From Symsagittifera roscoffensis (Eukaryota > Xenacoelomorpha > Acoela > Convolutidae), in assembly GCF_963678635.1 (NCBI RefSeq), contig NC_087071.1, positions 27,141,378 to 27,205,377 of the forward strand: a DNA stretch of 64,000 bases. Reading direction: 5' to 3'. Position 1 is the first letter of the stretch. Each line of letters begins with the position of its first letter. The translations under genes were made by a program, and so were the position numbers. Of the stretch, positions 1 to 10,840 are shown in pieces. The notes under the pieces were generated by a model, which saw only the letters and a list, made by a program, of their open reading frames with translations, did not search any database and was not told where the DNA came from.

Positions 1-1424
1 GACTTCAAGCTTCAGGTTTGAAATATCTCGACCGTATTTCCGCCGCAATATTGATAGTACGTGTAAATTAATTTTAGACGCTAAAAACGTCTTAGAGTCG
101 CAAAAAAGAGCTTACTAAGTTTAGAATGCAGGGAAAATACGAATAAACAGTAGTGTAAAAGCGCTCTGGTAACTCTTCTAAGACTCACCGGAACTACAAT
201 TGTTATCATTCTTTTCATTGATATTCACTGTTGCTCTAACAATCATCAAAAGCAAGGTAAAAAGTTAAGTCGATTGACCTTTAATCGTACATGGACAGGA
301 TGCATTATGAATGACTTAGTGAAAATTTAAAATGGTTTAATTCAATCTCAATTGAGATAATTATTTTGATAAGTTTTTGTGTAATTTTTTTTGTTGAAAA
401 TTTTCTTGACAAAGCATCTGTCGGAATCGATTAAAAAAACATTCGCAATTTTTGAAATATTTGGCTATATAAGAAACTTCCTTAAAATATATTTTTTTTG
501 TTTTCATTTAATAAAAACATTCAATACCTGAACACTTTTCGAAATGTTACTTTTGCTTATTATAAGAATTGTGAAGGCTCTTAAGAAGATTCTTATTATT
601 GTTTTAAGAAAATGGGGAAAACATAAAAAATAGCTAAATTTTTAAAAATTTTGACCAATTTGTTAAACCGGGTTGACGCAAAAAATAAGTTCACATATGT
701 ATAGTTCGAGGGTTTACATTTGTATAGCTGGTTTTTCGAGCAAATGTTCAATTTTTTTCAAAAAAACTTTGCCCTCACGCTTGATTGTTTTTTTTCTTTC
801 AGTCTTGTATCCTTAACATGACATCTTCTTGTAATTGGAGCAGATTGGAGAAACTTCTAAAGAACAAATTGGAATTATAAAGGAGTTAAAACACCTCAAA
901 ATGAGTTATCCCGTATGAAAATCTTTCAAATGGCAAACCAGTTAGTTCGTTTTCACAATTCTGTCTGTCTGAAAAGTGTCTGATTCTTATGAACTAAATG
1001 AGGAGACTCAGATTTCAGTCTTCTTAAGTTTCAATGAACAGAATGAGTACACTGTTTAAAATCCGTTTTTTTTTCAGGAAAATTTCGCTCTCCTATAACA
1101 ACGGTACAAATGACGCGAAAAACAAAAAAACGTGAATGAAAATAAATTCAAAATATAGTTTATGAAAATTTTCTTCAGCGGAATAATATAATATTCGTTA
1201 ATCAAAATTCGCACAAACGGAAAAAATTTCTGGAAATTGAAAAAACTTTAGGATAATGTAATTGCTTGGCTTAACATCTAACTTTGAAACTTGATATTTG
1301 GAAAATGTTCAGAATATACTTTTTTTTCTTCAATTTCATTAATTTCTTTGAGGCTTTTCAAACTATCTATTGGCTAATTTAACAAGCTTAAATTTTATTT
1401 TTCCGACTTTTGTAACAAAGGTAG
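1..1424. other. Gene-free AT-rich DNA at left edge
   Basis: I see no supported gene here. The stretch is full of A and T runs and short open frames only. Exons 1 to 3 of the gene whose later exons lie at 2464 and 4666 would be expected upstream. I found no sequence here resembling the exon-3 type at 49713-49861, so they are probably left of the window. Confidence 0.5.
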
Positions 1425-2140
1425 CGGAATATTTGTGCTAGGTGTGGTTTTTGTTTTCAGACAAATTTCTAGATTTTTTTTTCTTCAGACTTTTCAACTA
1501 GCCAATTTTGACGTAATTGTTTTTTATCATTCAAAAATATTATCGTCTTGAGCTCAAATTTGAAACTATTTTTTACCTGTCATCATTTTTAGGAAGTAAA
1601 GTTTTGGGGGCTTAAAGATTGCCATTTTGGCCAATTTAGGACAATAAAACCGCGATATGTTTTGCGCTATTAGCGCATAGGCGGGAATTTAATCCGTCTT
1701 AGAAAACGTTCCAAGTTGGTTGAAGGTAGCTTACTTGCCATAATTGATTTGTTAATAGGAGCAAAATTGATCACTTTGCACTTTGTATGGCGTGTGGGGG
1801 GACAAAAAACCTCAAATTAAAAAGTTCATTTTATTTTTATTACATTCAATTTTTTCATGTTAATACTGCTCCATAGACCTTAAAAGGCAGTCGGAACATT
1901 CAAGGCTTTGCCCTGATACGAGCAGTTTTGTTGCATTTTCAAAACAATCAATAAAACAGTGCATTGAAAATTTTTCACTCCTCGAAACGAGAAGATGGGA
2001 GCTGAAAACGTTCTTTTCTTTTCTCATAATCTTTTCGCTCTTATTGAAGTAGAAAAAAGATCTCTTTGAATGTTTCCGCTTTTGCAAAACGTGAAGAGAA
2101 CCTTTGTGACAAATTATTAAATTCAAAATAGATACCACAG
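1425..2140. repeat. Dispersed repeat family R1, copy 1
   Basis: Two blocks recur in the same order at 23060-23830. Block a (about 1425-1740) carries the words GGGGCTTAAAGATTGCCA and a segment ending in GCGCATAGGCGGGAA. Block b (about 1860-2140) matches 23485-23830 around a CAGTCGGAACA-type word. A partial third copy of block a lies at 23890-24150. The minus-strand reading frame across 1860-2138 is not conserved in the other copy, so I call this a repeat and not a gene. No terminal repeats or target duplications are visible. Confidence 0.6.
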
Positions 2141-2463
2141 GGGAAGGGGAAGTTAAATAGATTCAAAAAAAGTAACAAAAAAATAAGTTTTGGGTGAGTA
2201 TTCGAAGCAGCGATTGTAAGTTTGCATACGTCTGGGCTGTTTTCTGATGCATAGTAAGTTCATATTCTCTATTAAGTTTTGTTCCTTCTGAAATAGCCCA
2301 GCATTTCTTGCTTTTGACCCAAAAACTGGACAATTGTCAAATTATTATAATAAAAATTTGGCAGAAATTGCTAACAATGCTTTCACTTTATCATAGTTTT
2401 AAGTTTTTTAAGGTTTTTTTGCCGCTACCTGATGAGAATTGTGAATTTTCAAATATATTTCAG

Positions 2464-2597
2464 AGGCTGGAAAGTGCTGCATGTCTCAATTAAGTGCGTA
2501 TCTTAAATTCGGTCAGAGTAAGGGCTTATCCCCTATTGAATACCTCGAGGAAGTCGCCGATTTTTCAAATGACAACAAACAGCTCAACTTCGTACAG
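2464..2597 (+). CDS. Exon 4-type exon of secreted-family gene 0
   Basis: This is an internal exon of 134 nt: two bases completing a split codon, then 44 codons. It lies between an acceptor ending ATATTTCAG and a donor CAG/GTAATT. The peptide starts with the pair CC (KCCMSQLSAYLKFGQ), has SPIEYLEEVADF in the middle and ends NKQLNFVQ. The same exon with the same length, phases and donor hexamer occurs at 53235-53368, and 24 of 44 residues match. The entry phase (1) fits exon 3 at 49713-49861 and the exit phase (0) fits the terminal exon at 4666. The frame has an internal ATG at 2481, but the upstream CC codons are conserved, so that ATG is probably not a start. I do not recognise the family. 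The peptide looks helical and charged. Confidence 0.65.
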
Positions 2598-3414
2598 GTA
2601 ATTCGAACTGCAAAGCATCCTGCTCGTTTCGCTTATTCTCAGTTAATGCTTAGTCTCGTATTGCTTATTCTAGTATCGCTGGTCTCAATTAAATTTCGAA
2701 ATTTGTTTAATGACAGCTTACAATGTTCATTTATGTTATTTAGTTTGATTAATGAAACTGATGGCTGCAAACGTTTTTTAATGCGTTCCAAGTTTGAAAA
2801 TTTATTAAATTTTATTACTGAACTCCTATTTTGTCAAAAAATTGTTTTTCGGGATGAACATTTCGGCTTTTGTTTCGGCGCGTCTTCATAATTGCTGTCC
2901 AAAGGCCTTCCCCATCAATTTTAGAGAAAAATAATCAAGAGACATTTTAGAAACATTCGCCGCGGTTCCCATTTTCGTCAATTTTTCCAATCATTCCTTC
3001 TTAATTCTTGAAAACAAATCTGAGAAATAAGAAAAAAATTCTTCTAAAACTTGCAAGATTACGTTCAGAATCTGGACTATCTTGTAGATTTTTAAGTTTT
3101 CAGCCACTTAAATCTTCGATCTATGCGCACTCACATGTAGATTACCAAGAGTTCAAAGATTTTCTCCATAAGGATTGACCATAGTTTAATCTTAATGCGG
3201 GGTCAACTTATAAAAAGCTGAAACATGTATAATCGGATATTTCAACGATCTAAAATTGACTCTGATCGCTCCTTATTTTGAAGAGTTGTAAATTTGGTTG
3301 CAAATATCGCCAATAAATTTCACTGAAAAATTGCTGGTAAAGCTCAAAACACTTTATTATCATCATCAATTTTTGCCAAAACAACCCGTTTTGAGATGAA
3401 ACATTTTTGAAATT
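2598..3414 (+). other. Probable last intron of gene 0
   Basis: The stretch lies between the phase-0 donor at 2598 and the duplicated block that holds the terminal exon. It has long A/T runs and no convincing exon. Frames reading through from 2481 (to 2891) and on the minus strand (3250-3519) look like chance. Confidence 0.4.
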
Positions 3415-3742
3415 CGTTTTATTTATTTTTATCCGCTTACTTAAAATCGACAATATAGAAATTTGTTCAGCATAAAATCCCGTAAACTTTTGACAAATCG
3501 CGAAAACATGCGTGAGCAAAATTCAATCCTTCTTAAGAAAACATGTCATCAAAATTCTGTTAGTTTTTGCTGCCTTTTGCAAAAAAGCTTAATAACCAAA
3601 ATGTTAATGAAAGGAGAGAAAATTCATTAAAAAACGTGTTTTGAATCATCCTGTACTTGCATGATGTATTAGACGATTAGATTAACCCGGGTTTTTTCAA
3701 AACAACATTTACTTCGAAAACTACAAATCTTCGACGTTTTAA

Positions 3743-4005
3743 GCTCGCTTTAGTGTCAATTTGTGCGTAAACGTGGTTCCTGAAGTTGGCTCCGGAACTG
3801 GTGAGCTGAGAATCATAGGCGAAATGTACAACGCCTATTTCGCACTGAATGAAAACGAAGAAATGATTCATTTTTTTTGCCGTATTGCAACCTAAGAGAA
3901 CAACTCACTTTCGATTGGCTCAAAAGAAATTTGATTTGTGATGATCAACCATTGATATGTAAGAAGTATTCTTCAAAATCCGAAGCTGCGTCAACATCCA
4001 GCTAA
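3743..4005 (+). pseudogene. Broken duplicate of the terminal exon (unit 1)
   Basis: This is the counterpart of the intact exon at 4666-4926. Two lesions are visible. A T run after the MIH codons has 8 Ts here against 6 in the other copy, which shifts the frame and brings in an early TAA. The acceptor reads TTTTAAG where the intact copy reads TTTTAGG, so the AG has moved one base downstream. After the shift the original reading can still be followed (REQLTFDW, ICDDQP) to the shared end SEAASTSS and a TAA. It is therefore a recent pseudo-exon or an alternative last exon with a different C-terminus. I favour the pseudo-exon. Confidence 0.7.
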
Positions 4006-4665
4006 TTTTTCCAAAAATTTTTCCAAAAACTTAATAAGACGAGCAATGGATTATGGGTTTTGTGCGTCACAGGACTTGATATTGGCTCAAAATGCAGCAC
4101 CTCAGTTTTTTGTGGTTTTTGATTCATTTAATTTAAATGAAAATTTAAGAATTAAACTTTGAATTCAAATAAAAACCGACAGAAGTTGATTTTAAGAATT
4201 CAAATCGTTTTCAGACTAACAACTAACTATAATAATGTAGGATCAACAAAAATTAGAAATATTCAATGAACAAAACGTAATACAAAAGTAAGCACAACGC
4301 CTAATTTACTCAACAAACCAACTATTTATTGATTTTTTCATTTATTTGAAGCTAATTTATCCGAGTACTTTAAATCGGCAATATACAAGTTCAGCATAAA
4401 ATCCGGTGAACTTTCGACAAATCGCGAAAACATGCGTGAGCAAAAATCAATCCTTCTTAATGAAACATATCATCAAAATTCGGTAAGTTTTTGCTGCCTT
4501 TTGCAAAAAAAGCTTAATGATAAAAATATAAATGAGATGAGAGAAAACTCATAAGGAACGTAATTTGAATCATCATGTATTTGCATGATGTAATAGACAG
4601 TTAGATTAACCCGGTAATTTTAAAACATTATTTACTTTGAAAACTACAAATTTTTGACGTTTTAG

Positions 4666-4926
4666 GCTCGCTTCATTGTCAATTTGTGCGTAAACGTGAT
4701 TACTGAAGTTGGCTTCGGAGCTGGTGAGCTGAGAATCATCGGTGAAATCCACAACGCCTATTTCGCACTGAATGAAAACGAAGAAATGATTCATTTTTTC
4801 CCATATCTCAACCTAAAAGAACAACTCACTTTCGATTGGTTCAAAAGAAATTTCATTTGTGATGATCAACCATGGATATGCAAGCAGTATTCTCCAAAGT
4901 CCGAAGCTGCGTCAACATCCAGCTGA
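4666..4926 (+). CDS. Terminal exon of secreted-family gene 0
   Basis: An open stretch of 86 codons plus TGA follows the acceptor GACGTTTTAG at phase 0, the phase left by the exon at 2464-2597. The peptide begins ARFIVNLCVNVITEVG, has the block GELRIIGEIHNAYFALNENE, then LTFDWFKRNFICDDQPWICK, and ends SEAASTSS. It contains three cysteines. An AATAAA lies at 4935-4940, only 9 bases after the stop, so a later poly(A) signal may be used. The family is not recognised. The middle block faintly recalls a beta-trefoil (FGF-type) strand pattern, but the exon-phase context gives that no support. The first ATG in frame (4684) is internal. Confidence 0.6.
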   Translation, partial: ARFIVNLCVNVITEVGFGAGELRIIGEIHNAYFALNENEEMIHFFPYLNLKEQLTFDWFKRNFICDDQPWICKQYSPKSEAASTSS

Positions 4927-5264
4927 TTTTTCCAAATAAATTTCCAAAAACTCATGTAGAGGAGCACTGAATTAAGGATTTTGTGCTTCACAGGATTTGA
5001 TATTGGTTTAAAATGGAGCTCCTCAATTTTTGTGTTTTCTGATTTATTTATTTTAAAGGAAAATTTAGGAATTAAATTCAATTAAATACCGCCACAAGTT
5101 GATTTTAGGAAGTCAAATCGTTTACAGGCTAACAACTAACTAGAAAAGTGTAGGCCTGACAAAACTGAGAAACAGTCAATGAACAAAACGTAATCCAAAA
5201 ATAAGCACAACGCCTAATTTACTCAACAAACCAATTATTTATCAATTTTTTCATTTATTTAATG

Positions 5265-5640
5265 CTCTCAATTTTTTCAGCCAAAATTATGATCCATTTC
5301 AAATTTTCGTGGTCAACGCTAGTTGTGTACGGGTTTGCTGTGGAGTGCAATTAATTTCAAAAGAGTGTTTTCAATTTTCTGTGACTTTTTTCACTGAGGA
5401 CCAGGATAAACCAAAAAAAAAACACATACAGTTTTACTTTTCTTAGTTTGTGCACTCAGTTTACATGGTGTCTTCCAGAAAAAGGTGAATTGTTGATTTA
5501 ATTTTGATTTTTTTTTTGCTTTACAACTTCATCGTTTTTTATTTCGAAATTTTTTTTTGCTCGTATTTTTTGCTCGTTAATTATGAGCAAAACAGGATAA
5601 CCTGCGATGATTGGGAATAAAGATGTTAAAGGTGGGATTA
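5265..5640 (+). repeat. Segment paralogous to 37795-38140
   Basis: About 370 bp here align with about 345 bp at 37795-38140. Shared landmarks are GCCAAA before the ATG, the 66-nt frame, CAGGATAA after it, GTGAATTGTTG, TTTCATCG and TATGAGCAAAAC near the end. Both copies lie a few hundred bases after a terminal-exon candidate. This could be the paralogous starts of two genes or a dispersed repeat. Confidence 0.6.
5289..5354 (+). CDS. Signal-peptide-like 21-codon frame, copy 1
   Basis: The ATG-to-TAA frame encodes a short hydrophobic peptide ending WSTLVVYGFAVECN. The copy at 37816-37881 has exactly the same length and 15 of 21 identical residues. In the last 14 codons plus stop, 6 of 7 codon differences are silent, which suggests selection on the peptide. 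It resembles a signal peptide and may be a first exon spliced before the stop, but no strong donor is shared by both copies. Acceptable GT sites (GTGTAC/GTGTAT) lie inside the frame. It could also be a stand-alone small peptide. Its relation to the MF..IVWLCLL signal exons of genes 1 and 2 is uncertain. Confidence 0.4.
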   Translation: MIHFKFSWSTLVVYGFAVECN

Positions 5641-6129
5641 TGAGGGGGGGGGGGGGGGACGAGAGGGGCGGTTGAGATTGGTAAATTTCAGAAGTGGATT
5701 AAAAAAGGGAACTGAACCTAATTTCAACTTTCTTAAACTTTCAAATTGCGGCTTTCGACTGCTCTGGGTCTCGAAAGCCGCAATTTTAAGTGGCGCACAG
5801 TGGCACTGTTGCTTACTCAGAAGTCTTGGAAGTTAGCAACAACTCTTGATTCAGCTTAAATATTGAGCCTTTCAGAAAGCCTTGTGGCTGCTTAGTAAAG
5901 AATATTGAGCTGAACAAAAAGTTTGTCTTAAATAATCAATAAAAAAAGAGAAAAATTGACTTCATTGGATAAGAGGTGGGTTGTTTCGCTTACCACAATA
6001 ATCAGTTACAGTGACCTTACAATGGATTAACCTTATAAGTTTTGGCTCTTTTCATTAGCCCTGTCTCTAAGGAAATTGGAGCACCCAATAATAAAAGCGG
6101 CAGAGTCGGGGCTATACTATTTTAAATAG
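5641..6129. other. Gene-free stretch with a 15-G run
   Basis: No gene is seen. A run of 15 Gs occupies 5644-5658. A short inverted pair, GCGGCTTTCGA and TCGAAAGCCGC, lies at about 5749-5783. Confidence 0.5.
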
Positions 6130-6928
6130 CCCGGGTTGAACTCCATACAACAAAAATGCTTATCAAACAATTGCATACATCAAGTGTATAGAGAAAATGC
6201 TTACTATACAATTTCCATGTATGGAAATTGTACGAATGGCATTTTTTTGATGGGGACGCTTTGCCCCAAAAATTTTGAAAATTTGCCCCAAAATTTTTTT
6301 GTTTCTTTTTCAACCGCAAATCGAAATTTTTACGCAAACAAACATTTTCCGAAAAAAAAATTTTGCATGCGAAATTTAATTTTTTGTGTGCATAACGTAG
6401 TCCTGGATACGATAATATTGGCTTTTTTTCTTTTTCAATTAAAACTTTTTTTTTCAAAAACGCTGAAAATTCCTATTTCTTTTGTATGGCGTGATAATGT
6501 ATGCCTTGATCAATATCTGATAATTTGAAAACTCAAAAACTTGAAATTATCATCATTGAAAAATTTTGCCAAAAACTAAAAGTTTGTTAATTTTGCTATA
6601 TCGTTTGTGAAAGACAGCTCAAAGACAATTCAGATCGTTTTCCATGCTTTGTAAATGCAAAACCGTCCAACCTTTGGTGTTTTGAGTAACCAAGTTCTTT
6701 GTCACTTATGTTCGGTTGCAAACAGACCCGAAGTTTTTTTTAGAAAATAAGTATCGAAACTTTTTGGTTCATGGAAAAAACAACTATCATACAATTTCCA
6801 TTTATGGGAAAATGTTTATTTTAAAGGTTTCAATCAATTTTCTGTACGTATGGAATTGAATGGAATTGTATGAAAAGAGATTGCCCATTTATGGAATTTC
6901 TATGATAAGCCTTTTTGGTCAACCCGGG
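6130..6928. mobile_element. Foldback/MITE-like element F1, copy 1
   Basis: The ends are imperfect inverted repeats: CCCGGGTTGA followed by AAAAATGCTTATCA on the left, and TGATAAGCCTTTTTGGTCAA then CCCGGG on the right. Inside are several copies of ATACAATTTCCAT and its complement, one pair forming the hairpin ACAATTTCCATG/TATGGAAATTGT near 6210. A second copy with the same ends and inner motifs is at 42178-43042. There is no coding capacity and no clear target-site duplication. Frames on both strands at 6122-6528 are low-complexity shadows. Confidence 0.65.
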
Positions 6929-7079
6929 AGGCTTATTTGCGACAGCTAAAGTGGGAAAGAGTCTCTTTCTTTAAGACAAATAACTATTACCACGAAAGAA
7001 GTAAAAAACAAGATTATCCATTGTAATCCGTTTTTTTTTTCATGGGAATTAGAAGTAATCTGGATCGGAATTAGATGAG

Positions 7080-8715
7080 AAATTCGTGGTCACAGCCATA
7101 GAATCGTTCCATTCAGCACTCGAATGTTTAAACAGTAGGCTGATTGAGAAAAATCCGCTCAACCGGAACGAAAAAGTTTTAGAATATTCTAGACGTTTCC
7201 TACCGATTGAAAAGCGAATTAAGTCATCGCTCGGTTGCTAAAGCACCCAAATTGTTCAAAACTTGACAAGGCTTGACCGGAACGAAAGCTACCTCGGTTT
7301 GCGACCATCAAAACGTTATAATGTTGACTCAGTTCAAAAACAGTATCGATATATCGATGGGACAGAACAGTTGATAAACAATTCAGAAAAAGAAGAAACG
7401 AACGACATGTGTGGGGGAACTTGGAGCAGCGACGAGAGATGGCGGAGAGAGGAAAGAGAAGCGTGTTCGTCTGACCCGAAATGGAACACACCGAACGAGA
7501 GAAGGAGAGAGCTAAATTTTACAATGAGTGAGGTGGGGGAACACGAAGTGCAGCTAGTGGATCAAAATTGACGGATGAGTCTTCTTTCAAGAAAAGATGC
7601 GTGAAAACTGCGGGAGCAGCTAGGAGAAGAGGGTTGATCACAGCTATCACGATTATTCGATAAGAGTTTGCTTGCAGAACTCACTTCGGAGGATGTCTCG
7701 CTGGACAAAATGAGACGAGTAATCGATCGAAGAGACGGACAAGTATTCGAGTTGATGGGGTCATGCACCAACCCGCTCCGGAGTCAGGGGTCTGCAGTGG
7801 TCGACTGTATTCTCGTCGAAAACAGACTAGCAGGGTCAGTCGCCTTGAGACCCGCGGTAATGAAACGTATCCACAGAGGGTAAACGGGACAAGAAGCCAT
7901 CCTAAATGCTTCGAACTACCTGTGGTGGCCGCAATTACACAAAAACTTTATCAATCTGGCAGAAGAGTGCCGTAGCTGTTCACAATACGGTAAAAAAATT
8001 TATTATGTTAGATCTAAGAAAGCGTCAAAACCACTACCTTCAATGTCAGAACCAGGTCAATGGGTTGAATATCACCATCAAAAATTTCTAAGATCGCATA
8101 CCGGAATCGATTAGAACTGACCAATTCTCAGGATCTAAAGATAATGCTATGAAACAATTTTGCGCTTCAAGGATTAGCGAAAAAAAATTTTGCTCAGCTA
8201 GGTAGGCTAACAAAAGACGAATTTAAAATAATTGCAGATGCTTTTTTGTTTAGCTCTGATCTTTTAGATAAAGATTATCTGGAACGATTGGAACTGATGG
8301 CCTCTGAACTCTACAACCAGTCACGGGAGAAGGTAAAGATTGTCAACAAAGGAATGAGCAGCGACACAAGTCCGCTGTTCAAACAGCCATTTTTGTCATC
8401 TAATAAAAGGGAACGAATAAATTACCTCAAGAAATTTCTCGTGTTGAATGCGCACTGGAACGAGGAGAGAAAAGACACAGCAGCTAATGACAATAAAAAG
8501 AAGGCATCTAACTGGCCTGACAAATCTCGAGCCTAAGAAAGAACTAATCTATTTATGGGAAAAAGGTTCCCTTAACGACAAGGAAGACGATCGATGCACA
8601 GGCTCGAGCAAATTGATCCTCAAAAAGGACGAAAGAAACAAAGAGGGACAAGGCATTAACAAGTCCTTTGAAAGGGAAGCTTATTTCGATCGAAGTCAAC
8701 CTCGACAATAACGAC
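7080..8715 (+). pseudogene. Ty3/gypsy integrase relic
   Basis: In one frame around 7668-7990 the text reads SLDKMRR, then CILVENRLAG, then LRPAVMKRIHRG, a stop at 7882-7884, and GQEAILNASNYLWWPQLHKN with AEECRSCSQYGK. This is the H2C2 zinc-binding region that precedes the catalytic core of Ty3/gypsy-type integrases. At 8098-8200 comes RIPESIRTDQFSG and KDNAMKQFCASR, which matches the later part of an integrase core, so the catalytic middle is deleted. The flanking open frames at 7263-7571 and 8246-8711 are rich in charged residues and may be the rest of the element. Stops and deletions make it non-functional. Confidence 0.65.
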
Positions 8716-9870
8716 ATAGGGGGGGGGGGGGGTCAAACCACATAAAAAAAAGAGTCAGAGCCGTAGCGAAAACAAAGCTACCAGAGAAGAAAAAGTCGGT
8801 GGGAAAAAGACTCTAACGGGAAGCACACAAGGTACGAGACCCAACAAATGCAGCAAATGGACACAGACAAAGCCCAAAATCTAGCATTCGAGAATCGAAT
8901 TCTCGAGATCCGAGGACAGTAACGACGAAGAGGATTAAGGTTTACAATTTCACTAGCAACAGAAGAACACAGATGAGGGAAAACAACTAGAAAAGGAAGA
9001 GTTCGTTTCTCGATTTCAGCTGTAAGGAAAAAAATTTCATTTCTACTTTTTACATGATTTGTTTTGAAGAATTTTTGAATAAAAGGCTTTCCAACGTGTT
9101 CGCAACCATGTGCATAATCAGGATGTTTGGAGCAAACTAACAAAATGACAATAAAATGTCAATTAACACATTTTATGTACAGTAGTTCACATACGTGTTG
9201 GTTTTAAGCCGTCATGTTGAAAAATTGCAATCACAATTGAACTCTAAAGTTTTTACAAAGATTAAAATACTTTTAACATCTAACATTAAATGGAAGATTT
9301 TTAATTCTTTTGCTTGGAAGTTTCTGAGTCGAAATTTTGAGTTTGAAATGTACGTTTTTGAATGAAAAACCAAAGAAAATTTTTGGAGCTGATTTTTCAG
9401 TGTCAACATACCGCTTCTTATCGCGAGTGTTCAAGTCTGGTTTCTTTCTCTTGTTCTGTATTGCCTCTTGTGTTATTTTTTTGTTTAGTTGTTCAAACTA
9501 TTTAAATTTTTCGAATTTATAATTGCGCTTTTTCGCTCAAGTCTGCCTTGTTCAAAGTGGAGGCCTACTGGTGAGTCTGCTTTCTTATGTTCTCCAGTTC
9601 TTGTAGTCAATAGTTTGTTCAACATAGGTGGATAAACATCCACTAGACGTCAGTTTACAGAACCACTATTGACTATTGAATTGAAGCCATTAGAAAATGA
9701 TGAATTCAGCGATTGTAAACACGATTGTACTTTTCTTCTATCGGAAACCACTTGAACGTTGGTTAAATTAGTAACCTGCAGGCAAAATATTGGCTTTGGT
9801 TACTTCTGTTTTGCATCATCAGCATCTTTTGCTGGTTAAGTTGAAGAATTTTTCTCACTCATTAGGGGCT
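8716..9870. other. Gene-free stretch after gypsy relic
   Basis: A 14-G run lies at 8719-8732. The rest shows only short unsupported frames. A small inverted pair, GTCAATAGT and ACTATTGAC, lies at about 9606-9675. Confidence 0.4.
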
Positions 9871-9879
9871 TGTCCTTAA

Positions 9880-10780
9880 CTTCGTCGATTTTGCATAGGG
9901 CGTCGGCTGTCACATTCTCGGACCAATGTTCAGGGTACTGATTTTTCAGCCATTGCACCCCATAAACTTCCATAGCCTTATCAAATTGTGCTCAGCTGGA
10001 TGTACTCCTAAATACTTTATGTACAGTGCCTTAGATAACCCTACTCTTCTACTGAGTTAGGGCACAGCTCATATAATTCAAATTACTCCCAGTATCTGTT
10101 GGTTTTTTTATACCAATTGTAGGTTGCACCTTTTTCCTGCGACACATTTGTGTTTAAATCCAGGAGTGGCAAATTCTTCTTTGCATCGGCTTTCTTTTGA
10201 GTTAACTGAAGATTTGGATGAAGAGAATTGGCGTCAACGAGAACAAAAGTTAGCTCAAATTTAATCGTTCTAACAATGTCATCCACATAACTGAGGAACA
10301 GTTTTACCTCTTGAGTATATTTATCATTGTTCTTAGCGCGGCAGCACCGATCTCATACCAGACTGTTATCTCATACTAGATCTCGGCTATTGATGCGTAT
10401 ACATCATCGGATGGTACCAGTTTGCCGCATATAAGATTACCATTTTAGGCATCTCTCGCATTCAACTCCCTTCGTCTTTGCGTTACTTTCCTGCTGTATG
10501 ATGGTCACAATATGATCATGTCATCCACTGGCTGTATCTCCGCTCCCGCCGTTAGTTTCGTTTCTAAGCAAACTGCTACTCTTTCATTCATAGGTTTGCA
10601 AGAATAACAACGAAGGAAGTTTCCGTTGCCATACCATCAACATGAACATACCATGATGATTTTGTTTGAAATTTACCTTGCTTACCGCCATAATCAAAAA
10701 CTTTTTCATTGTCGCTCTTTGAGTTTGAGGGGGAGACTCCTGACTCGACAGCTTTTAAAGGCAATTTCAACTCTATCTAT
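9880..10780 (-). pseudogene. Penelope-like reverse transcriptase relic
   Basis: Read on the minus strand, 10770-10560 gives SSWYVHVDGMATETSF and VVILANLYMNE, the counterpart of the DGMAMGSPLGP..LANIFM block of Penelope-like reverse transcriptases. Then 10290-10083 gives MDDIVRTIKFE, the catalytic YxDD block with M in place of YV, and SLHPNLQLTQKKADAKKNLP with LLDLNTNV, matching the LHPNIQFT..LPFLD block. A further piece near 9880-9970 reads YPEHWSENVTADALCKI. Stops between the blocks show decay. Elements of this class often end in a GIY-YIG endonuclease, and one such fragment lies at 16095-16391 on the same strand, but it is too far away to belong to this copy without rearrangement. Confidence 0.65.
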
Positions 10781-10840
10781 CAGAGAAACATAAGTGTTAT
10801 AATTTTTTCATGTCAGGAGATAATAAAATTTAATCCGGAT

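Larger units (their letters stand above)
3415..5262. repeat. Tandem duplication, two units of about 920 bp
   Basis: Unit 1 (about 3415-4345) and unit 2 (about 4346-5262) align over their whole length. Shared landmarks include CAAATCGCGAAAACATGCG (3495 and 4420), the terminal exon, and a common right end ACAACGCCTAATTTACTC (about 4295 and 5209). Each unit carries the 3' end of the intron, the terminal exon and the 3' flank. The units differ by many substitutions and small indels, so the duplication is not recent. Confidence 0.8.

Noticed and set aside
2481-2891. 136-codon plus-strand frame starting at an internal ATG
   Set aside because: Only its first part, up to the donor at 2598, is conserved in the paralogue; the rest is intron read-through.
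4666-4926. FGF-like beta-trefoil assignment of the terminal exon
   Set aside because: The resemblance covers about 25 residues and is weak. The upstream exons joined by phase do not look like FGF.
6122-6528. Overlapping frames of 111 and 130 codons on both strands
   Set aside because: They lie in the foldback element, are low in complexity and are not kept in its second copy.
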